DNA of 43,970 nucleotides from Clostridia bacterium (GCA_017531765.1 JAFXKJ010000137.1:1-43970); one strand, 5' to 3'; shown: positions 8,693-16,371, counted from the stretch's first letter. A program made the numbers and translations. The notes: generated from the letters alone by a model not told the origin.

Positions 8693-9298
8693 ATGAATAA
8701 ATTTGTTATAATTTGCGGCGGGAAATGCAAAACGGACGGCGTGCCGCCCAGTGTATTCGAAAACGCTTACATTATAGCAGCCGACAGCGGATACGACACC
8801 GCAAAGAAGCTGAATGTCACCCCGCAACTGCTTGTTGGGGATATGGATTCAATAAGCAGCGTGCCCTGCGGCATTGATACTTATCGCGTGAAAGCCGAAA
8901 AAGACGATACCGATACCATGCTTGCTATTTCTATCGCACGCTCGCGCGGTGCCGATGAGATAATCTTAGTTGGCGGAGGTGGAGGAAGACTTGATCACCT
9001 GCTTTCCAATATTTTCATGCTGGAAGCTCTCGCAGACGAGGGCATACGTCACAGAATGTACGATGGAACAAATGAAGCCTTCGTTCTCAGTGACGGCGAG
9101 GTAACACTGAAGAAACGCGGAGGTTACTTCGGTATCATAGCCCTTGAAGACAGTGTTGTCACAGCGACTGGTTGTAAATATCCTCTTAATGCTGCCCCTC
9201 TGAAGCGGACACTTCCCTATGCGGTCAGCAATGAGGTCACGGGATCTGAGGCGATGATTAAGGTGCGTGGTAAAGTGGTAGTAATCGTATCAAAATAA
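8693..9298 (+). CDS. thiN: Thiamine pyrophosphokinase
   Basis: Converts thiamine to thiamine diphosphate with ATP. The 201-residue protein carries ADSGYDTAKKL, the LVGDMDS substrate loop, DDTD, and the glycine-rich GGGGGRLDHLLSNI segment, all characteristic of the family; the C-terminal beta domain follows. It begins 13 bases after the rsgA stop and ends the operon before a strong terminator. No TPP riboswitch is visible upstream, as expected for an internal operon gene. The rsgA-thiN adjacency supports the call. Confidence 0.93.
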   Translation: MNKFVIICGGKCKTDGVPPSVFENAYIIAADSGYDTAKKLNVTPQLLVGDMDSISSVPCGIDTYRVKAEKDDTDTMLAISIARSRGADEIILVGGGGGRLDHLLSNIFMLEALADEGIRHRMYDGTNEAFVLSDGEVTLKKRGGYFGIIALEDSVVTATGCKYPLNAAPLKRTLPYAVSNEVTGSEAMIKVRGKVVVIVSK

Positions 9299-9309
9299 TA
9301 ATCTCTAAC

Positions 9310-9350
9310 AAAAACGGGACAAGTTCATCATTTGAACTTGTCCCGTTTTT
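9310..9350. terminator. Strong bidirectional terminator after thiN
   Basis: A perfect 18-bp stem (9310-9327 with 9333-9350) closes on a five-base loop. The arms begin AAAAACGGG and end CCCGTTTTT, so both strands carry a U-tract. On the plus strand it ends the prpC-thiN transcript. On the minus strand it would end a transcript from the promoter at 9513-9541. Confidence 0.92.
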
Positions 9351-9506
9351 GTTGTTTTAATAATTTTTCAGTTTATTTAACATTTTTTTACATAAACCGA
9401 TTCTGCGAATGCGACGATTTGTGTTTACATAAAAGAGTTTATGCGGCGAATTTCTCCTAACACGAGAAAGTGCTTTCGTCTACGGTAGATTAATATTTGT
9501 TATCCA
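9310..9506 (-). ncRNA. Candidate small RNA from an orphan divergent promoter
   Basis: A fully consensus minus-strand promoter at 9513-9541 should start transcription near 9506, and the perfect terminator stem at 9310-9350 should end it, giving about 195 nt. I find no open frame longer than about 12 codons with a usable ribosome site in this stretch. It has small hairpins (CATAAA-AGAG-TTTATG at 9428-9443, and a GAAAG/CTTTC pairing near 9463-9478) and two copies of TTTACATAAA. I do not recognise a known RNA family. It could also be the remains of a lost gene. Together with the operators it fills the 302-base gap between thiN and the XRE gene. Confidence 0.4.
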
Positions 9507-9512
9507 TAACAT

Positions 9513-9541
9513 ATTATACTCAATCTTTGAGTAAATGTCAA
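9513..9541 (-). promoter_or_regulatory. Consensus minus-strand promoter within XRE operators
   Basis: Read on the minus strand this is TTGACA (9536-9541), a 17-base spacer and TATAAT (9513-9518), a perfect sigma-A consensus. Operator 1 (9517-9533) covers the spacer and part of the -10 box, so a bound repressor would block it. Confidence 0.8.
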
Positions 9542-9558
9542 TACTCAATATTTGAATA
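9517..9558. promoter_or_regulatory. Twin operator palindromes of the 9601 XRE locus
   Basis: Two 17-bp near-identical sites: 9517-9533 (TACTCAA-TCT-TTGAGTA, perfect 7-bp arms) and 9542-9558 (TACTCAA-TAT-TTGAATA, one mismatch). They are separated by AATGTCAA, giving 25 bp centre to centre. Site 1 lies in the divergent promoter. Site 2 overlaps a plus-strand -35 (TTGAAT 9552-9557), 16 bases from TATAAA (9574-9579), that would serve the XRE gene. The layout fits autoregulation. Confidence 0.75.
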
Positions 9559-9600
9559 ATGTAAACTTATTTATATAAATTTATATATTTAGGTGATGAA

Positions 9601-9819
9601 ATGGACTACAGAACCAGAATGAAAAATCTCCGCGAAGACAAAGATCTGACACAAGCTGAGCTCGGACGTATTCTATCAAAATCTCAACAAGGTTATAATC
9701 ATATAGAAACAGGCAGAGCGGAGCTGAAAATCGAAGATCTTATTAAGCTTTGTAAATTTTACAAGGTATCGTCTGATTATTTTATCGGCATGACTGATAA
9801 CCCGAACCCTCAATACTAA
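9601..9819 (+). CDS. Small XRE-family HTH repressor (locus A)
   Basis: A 72-residue single-domain Cro/CI-type DNA-binding protein. The helix-turn-helix runs from about residue 16 to 40 (LTQAELGRILSKSQQGYNHI), followed by ETGRAELKIEDLIKLC and the common ending KVSSDYFIGMTD. AGGTGAT lies just before the ATG. Twin palindromes directly upstream suggest it controls itself and the divergent promoter. It is a relative of the protein at 33636-33863, but differs in the recognition helix (SQQGYNHIETG against TQRKVSYIECG), in line with different operator half-sites. It interrupts the usual thiN-spoVM adjacency. Confidence 0.9.
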   Translation: MDYRTRMKNLREDKDLTQAELGRILSKSQQGYNHIETGRAELKIEDLIKLCKFYKVSSDYFIGMTDNPNPQY

Positions 9820-9876
9820 AAAAACACTAACTTGTGGTACCCTCCGTAAGGAAGGTGCCACAAGTTAGCGTTTTTT
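9817..9876. terminator. Bidirectional terminator between XRE gene and spoVM
   Basis: CTAACTTGTGG (9827-9837) pairs with CCACAAGTTAG (9858-9868), and the pairing extends on both sides with one mismatch and a G-U pair; A-runs and T-runs flank it (9818-9824 and 9871-9876). It follows the XRE stop directly and also lies immediately after the spoVM stop on the other strand, so it serves two converging genes. Confidence 0.85.
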
Positions 9877-9963
9877 CTAACTTTTCCGTTTCTTTTCGAT
9901 CTTAAAAAATTTCCTGAGAAACGGTGTCAGCGCTCTTGGACTTTTAACGAGAACTATCTTCAT
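9877..9963 (-). CDS. spoVM: Stage V sporulation protein SpoVM (28 residues)
   Basis: A tiny amphipathic peptide that in Bacillus recognises the curved forespore membrane and anchors the spore coat ATPase SpoIVA. The frame reads MKIVLVKSPRALTPFLR and then a basic tail ending KKRKS. It aligns without gaps to the 26-residue B. subtilis SpoVM at Met1, Lys2, Lys7, Pro9, Leu12, Arg17 and Lys25, including the Pro9 known to matter for membrane positioning. In Bacillus spoVM follows thiN directly; here it is close to thiN but on the opposite strand. A TAA just before the ATG fixes the start. The ribosome site is weak (AAAGG about 15 bases away). CATACATA on the minus strand (10005-10012) resembles a sigma-E -10 box, without a clear -35. 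The end of the call is a converging terminator. Confidence 0.78.
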   Translation of the reverse strand: MKIVLVKSPRALTPFLRKFFKIEKKRKS

Positions 9964-10056
9964 TTATATATGACCATGCCTTTCTTTAGTTCACCTTTCA
10001 AAGCTATGTATGGGCGAATATCGCCAAGCTTTGTTAAAAGTATATGCCAACAGAAC

Positions 10057-10509
10057 TCAGGTGGTTACAAATGGATAGACAAGCTCGAATTCCTCGCAAA
10101 CGACGGGCATGGTATCGCTAAAGGGCATCCCCACTGAGTGAAGTTCCTCTGTAAAAAACCTCTCGTGTACACGTCTCCAATATCCGAGAGACAAATCTCC
10201 CTCTCCCTCAAGCCTTGCGTGGCGGGAATCCACCTCAGAGAATGGCGTCACGTAAACTCTCAAGGTCTTAGTTACGCACACCGCCTTATCACTGCTGTCA
10301 AGTATTACATTGTATTCTCCCTCACGGGGGATCTCCTCACCCTCAATGGCGTATATCTCATAAGCCGACGATGTGCCCCTCTTTATTCCGCACTTTACAA
10401 GATCTGCCAGTTTGTCACATTCGTCGCCGAATGCCCACGCTTCATAGGGCGCATCTTCACTAACACCTGAGGTCATGCAAAAGGCTTTCCACATTTCTTT
10501 TTCGTTCAT
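10057..10509 (-). CDS. ASCH-domain protein
   Basis: A 150-residue cytoplasmic protein with the ASCH (PUA-like, RNA-related) fold. Diagnostic features are the basic KCGIKRGTSSAYEIY segment (GxKxGTxS pattern), EGEYNVILDSSDKAVCV, and VYVTPFSEVD....EGEGD followed by YWRRVHERFF. The function of such proteins is mostly unproven; RNA or modified-nucleoside binding is proposed for the family, and some members hydrolyse N4-acetylcytidine. A longer frame starts with TTG at 10527, but GAGG five bases before the ATG at 10509 makes this start better. It is downstream of the DUF1080 array, past a hairpin. Confidence 0.85.
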   Translation of the reverse strand: MNEKEMWKAFCMTSGVSEDAPYEAWAFGDECDKLADLVKCGIKRGTSSAYEIYAIEGEEIPREGEYNVILDSSDKAVCVTKTLRVYVTPFSEVDSRHARLEGEGDLSLGYWRRVHERFFTEELHSVGMPFSDTMPVVCEEFELVYPFVTT

Positions 10510-10534
10510 TTTTACCTCATTTTTCAATTCAAAG

Positions 10535-10565
10535 ATAAAATCGCAAGAAATTCTTGCGATTTTAT
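10535..10565. terminator. Hairpin at the end of the DUF1080 array
   Basis: A 14-bp perfect stem with a three-base loop: ATAAAATCGCAAGA pairs with TCTTGCGATTTTAT. The A/T flanks could work as a terminator on either strand. It lies just after the last DUF1080 stop, between it and the ASCH gene, so ASCH may be expressed only by read-through. Confidence 0.7.
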
Positions 10566-10566
10566 A

Positions 10567-11172
10567 CTAATCAAGGGGGCGTACCCAGATATTTCTGAAG
10601 CTTACGGGACAGAAGTGATCCTGAAGAAGTACAGGACCTCTCTCAACGATCCTTTCGTATCTGCCGCAGGCACAGTGTCTCGGAAGCTCAACATTATTGT
10701 GAATAAGCTGTCCGTTGAGGAATACGGTCATAACAGCGTGCTTTGCAACGCTTCCGTCCTCGCGAATCTTAGCCGCACGGACAAATACGTCAAAGCTCTG
10801 CCACTCGCCCGGAGCCTTGCAGGCGTTTACGAGAGGAGGTGCAATTTTATATATCGCTCCGCAATCATCATCGGCAGGGGACTCCTTACCGTAGGAGTCA
10901 AGGATCTGGATCTCATAGCATCCGTGGATGAAAAGACCACTGTTTGCCTTACCCTGCCCCGTCTTTTCGGGCATATCGGGGAGATTGAACTCCACGTGAA
11001 CGTGGGCGTCGCCGTACTCATATTCACTTGCGATATTATAGCGGTTAACGGTCATTGCTCCATCCGCGAGGTACCAGTTTGATGGGTTTCCCGTGACGTC
11101 GGGTCTGTCATCATCAAACTCATAAAATCCGTCTAAGCTTGTTCCGTCAAATAGTATTACCTTGTCTTGCAT
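10567..11172 (-). CDS. DUF1080 / 3-keto-disaccharide hydrolase-like protein, type A (copy 1)
   Basis: A 201-residue concanavalin-like jelly-roll protein of the DUF1080 family; some Bacteroides members hydrolyse 3-keto-glycosides. Family features: start VILFDGTSLDGF, HVHVEFNLPDMP, NSGLFIHGCYEIQILDS, and the end SFRNIWVRPLD. There is no signal peptide, so it should be cytoplasmic, unlike many Bacteroidota members. AGGAG precedes the ATG. It is last of four tandem copies and closest to copy 3 (FIHGCYEIQILDS, VERGPV, WVRPLD shared). The exact substrate cannot be told. Confidence 0.88.
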   Translation of the reverse strand: MQDKVILFDGTSLDGFYEFDDDRPDVTGNPSNWYLADGAMTVNRYNIASEYEYGDAHVHVEFNLPDMPEKTGQGKANSGLFIHGCYEIQILDSYGKESPADDDCGAIYKIAPPLVNACKAPGEWQSFDVFVRAAKIREDGSVAKHAVMTVFLNGQLIHNNVELPRHCACGRYERIVERGPVLLQDHFCPVSFRNIWVRPLD

Positions 11173-11187
11173 AGAAATCTCCTATTA

Positions 11188-11778
11188 TCAGTCAAGCGGC
11201 TGAACCCAAATATTTCTGTAGCTTACAGGACAATCGTGATCCTGAAGCATCAGCGGTCCTCTCTCAACGAGGCATCTGTAGCATCCGCCGGGAGTCCGTC
11301 TTGTGAGAGGCACATTGTTATGTATCACGTTGCCATTAAAAATAATACTCACAACAGCAGGCTCCTTCAGTTCGCCGTTATCGTGAAGCTTGGCTGATTT
11401 CAGAATTATGTCATAAGCCTGCCATTCACCCGGTGCCTTAGTCGCGTTGATGAGGGGGGCATACATTTCATAGATCGCGCCGCATTCAGAAATATTGGTG
11501 TACGGCTTACCCGAGGAATCAAGGACCTGAAGCTCGTAGCAGCCCTGAATGTACACTCCGCTGTTTCCCTTGTCCTGACCCTCTGCCTCGGGCATATGGG
11601 GAAGGCAAAACTCAACGTGGATGAGCGCATCGCCAAACTCGTAAACGCTTCGGATGTCCCCCGTACCGTTTACGGTCATGACTCCGTCCTTAACTTCCCA
11701 CGCGGCTCTCTCACGGGTTTCGCAATTTACAAAGCCTTCCAATGAATTTCCGTCAAAAAGTATCACTTTATCTTTCAT
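11188..11778 (-). CDS. DUF1080 / 3-keto-disaccharide hydrolase-like protein, type B (copy 2)
   Basis: A 196-residue DUF1080 protein. It carries VILFDGNSLEGF, HVEFCLPHMPEAEGQDKGNSG, YIQGCYELQVLDSSGK, and ends SYRNIWVQPLD. It resembles copy 4 more than its direct neighbours (GVYxQGCYExQVLDS, TPGG before the last strand, WVQPLD). A TTG four codons upstream gives a longer frame, but GGTG six bases before the ATG at 11778 favours this start. No signal peptide is seen. The gap to copy 1 is 15 bases. Confidence 0.88.
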   Translation of the reverse strand: MKDKVILFDGNSLEGFVNCETRERAAWEVKDGVMTVNGTGDIRSVYEFGDALIHVEFCLPHMPEAEGQDKGNSGVYIQGCYELQVLDSSGKPYTNISECGAIYEMYAPLINATKAPGEWQAYDIILKSAKLHDNGELKEPAVVSIIFNGNVIHNNVPLTRRTPGGCYRCLVERGPLMLQDHDCPVSYRNIWVQPLD

Positions 11779-11793
11779 CGCATTCACCAACTA

Positions 11794-12399
11794 TCAGTCA
11801 AGGGGACGAACCCAAATATTTCTGAAGCTTACAGGGCATTTGTGATCCTGAAGGAACACAGGTCCACGCTCCACCACGCGGTCGTACACACCGCAAGCTG
11901 TGTGGCGGGGAAGTTCAAGATTGTTGTGTATGATCTGTCCGTTGAGGAAAACTGTCATTACCGCTTTTTCCTTAACAGTACCGTCTTCGTTCAGCTTTGC
12001 CGCGCGGATAAACACGTCGAACGCCTGCCACTCACCGGGACCCTTGCAAGCGTTTACAAGAGGCGCCGCGATACCGTAAAGAGCACCGCAATCGTATTCA
12101 TCGGGAGTCTCAACCATGGATGAATCAAGGATCTGAATCTCATAGCATCCATGGATGAAAAGGCCGCTGTTACCCTTATTCTGACCCTCTGCCTCGGGCA
12201 TATCGGGGAGATTAAACTCTACGTGAACGTGAGCGTCGCCGTACTCGTACCGGGAGTACATATCATATTTTGTAACTGTGATAGCGCCGTCCTTTACGGG
12301 CCACTCACCTGCTCTGCCCGTGGGCGCAAGCACCATTGTGTCATATCCCAAAAACGGAGCAAGATTTTCTCCGTCAAAAAGTATTACTTTGTCTTTCAT
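11794..12399 (-). CDS. DUF1080 / 3-keto-disaccharide hydrolase-like protein, type A (copy 3)
   Basis: A 201-residue DUF1080 protein, closest to copy 1: both have EYGDAHVHVEFNLPDMPE, NSGLFIHGCYEIQILDS, PLVNACK.PGEWQ.FDVF.RAAK and WVRPLD. GGAG precedes the ATG. It lies 15 bases before copy 2. As in the other copies, the acidic and aromatic residues of the family core are kept and there is no secretion signal. Confidence 0.88.
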   Translation of the reverse strand: MKDKVILFDGENLAPFLGYDTMVLAPTGRAGEWPVKDGAITVTKYDMYSRYEYGDAHVHVEFNLPDMPEAEGQNKGNSGLFIHGCYEIQILDSSMVETPDEYDCGALYGIAAPLVNACKGPGEWQAFDVFIRAAKLNEDGTVKEKAVMTVFLNGQIIHNNLELPRHTACGVYDRVVERGPVFLQDHKCPVSFRNIWVRPLD

Positions 12400-12421
12400 T
12401 GTTTTTCTCCGTAAATGTTAT

Positions 12422-13012
12422 TTAATCAAGAGGCTGAACCCAGATGTTTCTGAAACTTACGGGATTTCCGTGATCCTGAAGAAGGAGGGGACCCTCTGCT
12501 ACGACCTGTCCGAAAACTCCGCCGGGAGTGTTTCGGGGAAGGGTGAAGTTATTGTGGATCACCTGACCGTTGAGGAGCACCGTTACAACTGCGTGACTTG
12601 CAACTGTTCCGTCCTCATTCAGCTTTGCTGTTCTGAGGATAATATCATATGTCTGCCACACGTCGGGACCGATGCAAGCATTTACGAGAGGCGGGGTAAT
12701 ATTGTAGAACGCACCGCAATCACTGTCGGAGGGAACCTCGTTCATAGAAGAATCAAGAACCTGAACCTCATAGCAGCCCTGCACGTACACTCCGCTGTTG
12801 GCTCTGTCCTGACCGAAGCAGTCGGGCATATAGGGCAGATTAAACTCAACGTGAATATGGGCATCCCCGTAGGTAAATTTGGACACAATATCTCCGCCGC
12901 CGCGGGATACGGTCATACACCCGTCATGAAGCTCCCATCTTGCGGGACTTCCGTCACGTCTTGTAAAGCCGTCAAGACTTGTTCCGTCAAAAAGAATTAC
13001 CTTTTCCTTCAT
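12422..13012 (-). CDS. DUF1080 / 3-keto-disaccharide hydrolase-like protein, type B (copy 4)
   Basis: First of the four DUF1080 genes in transcription order, 196 residues, closest to copy 2. It has VILFDGTSLDGFTRRDGSP, HIHVEFNLPYMPD, NSGVYVQGCYEVQVLDSSM and ends SFRNIWVQPLD. The open frame continues 19 codons upstream, but AAAGGA eight bases before the ATG at 13012 and the common MK(E/D)KVILFDG start decide for the short form. It follows dxs by 75 bases; no convincing promoter is visible in that gap, so read-through from dxs is possible. Confidence 0.88.
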   Translation of the reverse strand: MKEKVILFDGTSLDGFTRRDGSPARWELHDGCMTVSRGGGDIVSKFTYGDAHIHVEFNLPYMPDCFGQDRANSGVYVQGCYEVQVLDSSMNEVPSDSDCGAFYNITPPLVNACIGPDVWQTYDIILRTAKLNEDGTVASHAVVTVLLNGQVIHNNFTLPRNTPGGVFGQVVAEGPLLLQDHGNPVSFRNIWVQPLD

Positions 13013-13087
13013 ATCAAATATCCTTTCCTTTTTTTGCCTTTCGGCTTTATTTATTATGGGAGAGCTCACTCTGCTCCCCTTTTCATT

Positions 13088-14929
13088 TTAAGCTTTCATC
13101 AGCTTTTCTACCCTTGCGGCTACCGCATCGGGAGTAAAGCCGAACCGTTCGTATAGCTCGCTGAGGCTTCCATGGGACACAAATTCGCCGTTGACCGCAT
13201 GGATCACCGTTTTGGGGTAGATCTCTCGCTCTATAAAATGAGCCGACAGTCTCTCTGCAAAGCCTCCGCGGCGCATACCCTCCTCCAGGATGTAAACATA
13301 TTTCGTGTCACCTAAAACCGAAAGAATTTCGTTTATGGGAAGAGGCAATATCCGCGACACACGAACAACACCTACCCTGCCGCCAAATCTTTCCGCCGCC
13401 CTGAGAGCCACCTCGGTCACTCTTCCGTAGGTGACGATCACACACTTTGCGCCCTCGGGAATACTGTAGTACACGTCTCCGAGACGCTTGAACAGGCTTC
13501 TGTCGTAGCTTGCCTCAGGTCCCTTTGGATAGCGTATCACATCCACGCTGTTGCCGCTTAAAGAATGGTTTATCAGTTCTGTTATCTCATCATAGCTGTC
13601 GGGAGAATATATATTAATCCCCGGTATGGATGAAAACAGCGGTATATCGAAAAGTCCCTGATGGGTGATACCGTCACCGGGCACAAGTCCCGCATGGCTG
13701 AGAAGGAAGGTAAGCGGTACCTTCTGCAGTACTATATCATGGAACATCTGGTCATATACTCTCTGCGCAAAGGTCGAGTAAAGCATACAAATAGGGTGAT
13801 ACCCCGCAAGGGAAAGTCCGCCGCAGAACGCAAGGGCGTGCTCCTCCGCGATTCCCACGTCAAAAAATCTGTCGGGAAAGAGATCTGCAAAGCCGCCAAG
13901 ACCAACTCCGTCGGTCATAGCCGCGCTGACAGCGCAGATCTTACTGTCTCGCTGTGCCGCCGCGCATATAGCCTCGGATACAGCACCGGTAAAGCTGACA
14001 CCCGACGGCATACTCTCCCCCGTTTCAATATCAAAGGGGGATGCGGAATGGTATCTGTGGGGGGATTTCTCAGCAGGTTCGTACCCGAGACCTTTTTTCG
14101 TTCTCACGTGAACTACCGTACACTCATCACGGGTCGAAGCTTCGGCGAGGACCTTGACCAGCTTCCGTGTATCGTTACCGTCCACGGGACCGAGATACTC
14201 AAGTCCAAGTGACTCAAATATATTGTCACTTAAAAACATCCGCTTTACCGCATTTTTTACCCTTCCAGCGAATTTGACACATACCCTGCCGACAAGAGGA
14301 AGCTTAATGAAGTGCTTCTTCATGAAATACTTGAAATTGAAGTACCCCTCACTTGTCCTGATACGGGAAAAATACTTCGGCAGACCTCCGACATTTTCGG
14401 AAATTGACATTCCGTTGTCGTTGAGAACGATAATAAGCTTCAGCTTCTTGCCTGAGCAGTTGTTCAGCGCCTCGAATATCATTCCGTTGGTAAAGGAGCC
14501 GTCTCCAACCACCGCAACTGTAACGGCATCGGAGCCCTTCAGAGCCTCAGCCGATGCAATTCCGAGAGCCGTGGACACGGAAGGTCCGCTGTGACCCGCA
14601 GTTACCGTATCATACTCACTTTCGTCGATATTGGTAAAGCCCGATACACCGCCTAAATGTCTGAGAGTGTGAAAGCTGTCTGCCCTACCCGTAAGGAGCT
14701 TATGGGCATAGCACTGATGTCCCACGTCGAAGATGATCTTATCCTTCGGTAGGTCAAGCACCTTGTGCATGGCAATGGTAAGCTCCACAGCACCTAAATT
14801 TGACGCAAGGTGACCGCCGTTTTTCGACACGACCCTTACTATTTCTTCCCGAATCTCGTCAGCAAGTGCCGTCAGCTCCTCGTCGGTCAGCCGCTTTACG
14901 TCATCGGGATTATTGATCTTATCTAACAT
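13088..14929 (-). CDS. dxs: 1-Deoxy-D-xylulose-5-phosphate synthase
   Basis: First enzyme of the MEP isoprenoid pathway: joins pyruvate and glyceraldehyde 3-phosphate using thiamine diphosphate. The 613-residue protein shows FDVGHQCYAHKLLTGR near the start, the cofactor motif GDGSFTNGMIFEALNN, and in the pyrimidine-binding half FFDVGIAEEHALAF with the key glutamate. The transketolase C-terminal domain ends it. It starts 12 bases after the dnaB stop, with a weak ribosome site, and probably shares its transcript. ThiN in the same window makes the cofactor. Confidence 0.97.
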   Translation of the reverse strand: MLDKINNPDDVKRLTDEELTALADEIREEIVRVVSKNGGHLASNLGAVELTIAMHKVLDLPKDKIIFDVGHQCYAHKLLTGRADSFHTLRHLGGVSGFTNIDESEYDTVTAGHSGPSVSTALGIASAEALKGSDAVTVAVVGDGSFTNGMIFEALNNCSGKKLKLIIVLNDNGMSISENVGGLPKYFSRIRTSEGYFNFKYFMKKHFIKLPLVGRVCVKFAGRVKNAVKRMFLSDNIFESLGLEYLGPVDGNDTRKLVKVLAEASTRDECTVVHVRTKKGLGYEPAEKSPHRYHSASPFDIETGESMPSGVSFTGAVSEAICAAAQRDSKICAVSAAMTDGVGLGGFADLFPDRFFDVGIAEEHALAFCGGLSLAGYHPICMLYSTFAQRVYDQMFHDIVLQKVPLTFLLSHAGLVPGDGITHQGLFDIPLFSSIPGINIYSPDSYDEITELINHSLSGNSVDVIRYPKGPEASYDRSLFKRLGDVYYSIPEGAKCVIVTYGRVTEVALRAAERFGGRVGVVRVSRILPLPINEILSVLGDTKYVYILEEGMRRGGFAERLSAHFIEREIYPKTVIHAVNGEFVSHGSLSELYERFGFTPDAVAARVEKLMKA

Positions 14930-14941
14930 AACAAAACAATC

Positions 14942-16279
14942 TCACGCTTCTGTGTTGGACAGATTCGTGAACTTCGTATACTGTCCGATCCACCCCAGCT
15001 TAACTCTGTCAACCGAACCGTGACGGTTCTTTGCAACGATTACCTCGGCAACGCTCTGTGAGCCCGAGTCCTCGTTATAATACTCGTCTCTGTACAGGAA
15101 CATTACGATATCCGCGTCTTGCTCGATAGCTCCAGAGTCGCGAAGGTCCGAGAGCATGGGACGCTTGTCCGTACGGGACTCGGGACCTCGGGAAAGCTGT
15201 GCACAGCAAATAACCGGAACGTTCAGCTCCTTCGCAAGAAGCTTCAGTCCGCGGGAGATCTCACCGACCTCGTTTACACGGTTATCGGTACGGGTATCTC
15301 CCTGCATAAGCTGAAGATAATCGATTACGACCATGCCGAGATTCTTTACACGACGAAGCTTTGACTTCATTCCCGTAACTGTGATACCGGGGGTATCGTC
15401 AATGAGAATATCCATCTCGGAAAGACGGGATGAAGCATATGCGATAGCATCCCAATCGCTTTCCTCAAGCTGACCGCTTCTCAGCTTGTAGCTGTCAACC
15501 TGAGCTTCGCTTGACAGCATACGGTTTGCAAGCTGTTCCGCCGACATTTCAAGAGAGAAAACGCAGACGGTCTTTTTCGAGCGCGCCGCCGCCGAGGTTG
15601 CGAGATTCATGGTAAAGCTTGTCTTACCCATACCGGGACGTGCGCCCACAAGAACAAGGTCCGAGTTACCGAGGCCCACGATAACGTTATCAAGATCGTT
15701 AAATCCTGTAGGCATTCCCTTTACCGCATCGGGATTCTGAGCTAAATTTTTCAGTCTGTCGTACACCATAACGAGAGCATCACGGATATGTACGAAGTTT
15801 TTATTTTCTCTGCCCTCAGCAATGGCAAACACCTTGGATTCGGCAAATTCAACGAGAATTTCCGCCTCGTCATCCCCCGTGTATGCCGCTTCGCTTATAG
15901 CCTCGCCCGCACCGATCAGCTGCCTTAGGATCGCCTTGTCTCTGACGATCTTGGCATAATCCTTTGCATTCGCCGCCGTAGGCACCGTTTCAGCTATAAG
16001 TCTGAGGTACTCTCTGCCTCCCGCTTCATCGTAAACTCCGTTTACCGTAAGCTCATTTATGAGGGTTACAACGTCGATATTTTTGCTTCTGAGATACATT
16101 TTCTGCATCACGGCAAAGATCTCGCGATGCTCAGACAGATAAAAGTCATCAGCGCTCACAAGAGCCGCTATTGAGTCCATGCAGGAGGGATCGATCATCA
16201 TTGATGCAAGGAGCGACTGCTCGGCATCGAGAGAAAACGGCATTCGTCTGCCCATTTCCTCATTAAGATTTCCGTTCAC
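14942..16279 (-). CDS. dnaB: Replicative DNA helicase
   Basis: Hexameric 5'-3' helicase of the replication fork. The N-terminal helical domain begins at MPFSLDAEQSLLASMM; the RecA-like domain has Walker A GARPGMGKTS, Walker B VVIDYLQLM, and the DLRDSGAIEQDADIV arginine-finger region. A TTG at 16306 gives a longer frame, but GGAG exactly six bases before a GTG at 16279 makes the GTG more likely, giving about 445 residues. The rplI-dnaB adjacency is conserved in Bacillota. Confidence 0.96.
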   Translation of the reverse strand: MNGNLNEEMGRRMPFSLDAEQSLLASMMIDPSCMDSIAALVSADDFYLSEHREIFAVMQKMYLRSKNIDVVTLINELTVNGVYDEAGGREYLRLIAETVPTAANAKDYAKIVRDKAILRQLIGAGEAISEAAYTGDDEAEILVEFAESKVFAIAEGRENKNFVHIRDALVMVYDRLKNLAQNPDAVKGMPTGFNDLDNVIVGLGNSDLVLVGARPGMGKTSFTMNLATSAAARSKKTVCVFSLEMSAEQLANRMLSSEAQVDSYKLRSGQLEESDWDAIAYASSRLSEMDILIDDTPGITVTGMKSKLRRVKNLGMVVIDYLQLMQGDTRTDNRVNEVGEISRGLKLLAKELNVPVICCAQLSRGPESRTDKRPMLSDLRDSGAIEQDADIVMFLYRDEYYNEDSGSQSVAEVIVAKNRHGSVDRVKLGWIGQYTKFTNLSNTEA

Positions 16280-16371
16280 TGTGATCTCCGTTCCGCCTTT
16301 CGGCAACTGTTATTACTTCGCTTTTCATATAAAAGCACACGCAGAACAAAACCTGCGTTGTTTCATGATCC

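Noticed and set aside
9299..9600. CRISPR array or attachment site near the XRE gene
   Set aside because: The repeats are two operator palindromes only, with no spacer series, integrase or tRNA gene near.
13013..13087. Terminator or promoter between dxs and the first DUF1080 gene
   Set aside because: There is a short GGGAG/CTCCC pairing and a GCC-GAAA-GGC hairpin on the minus strand, but no U-tract and no convincing -35/-10 pair.
12278..13156. A 292-codon open frame on the plus strand across the DUF1080 array
   Set aside because: It lies antisense to a well-supported DUF1080 gene and runs into dxs; its protein has no recognisable pattern, and similar antisense frames occur over every DUF1080 copy because of shared codon use.
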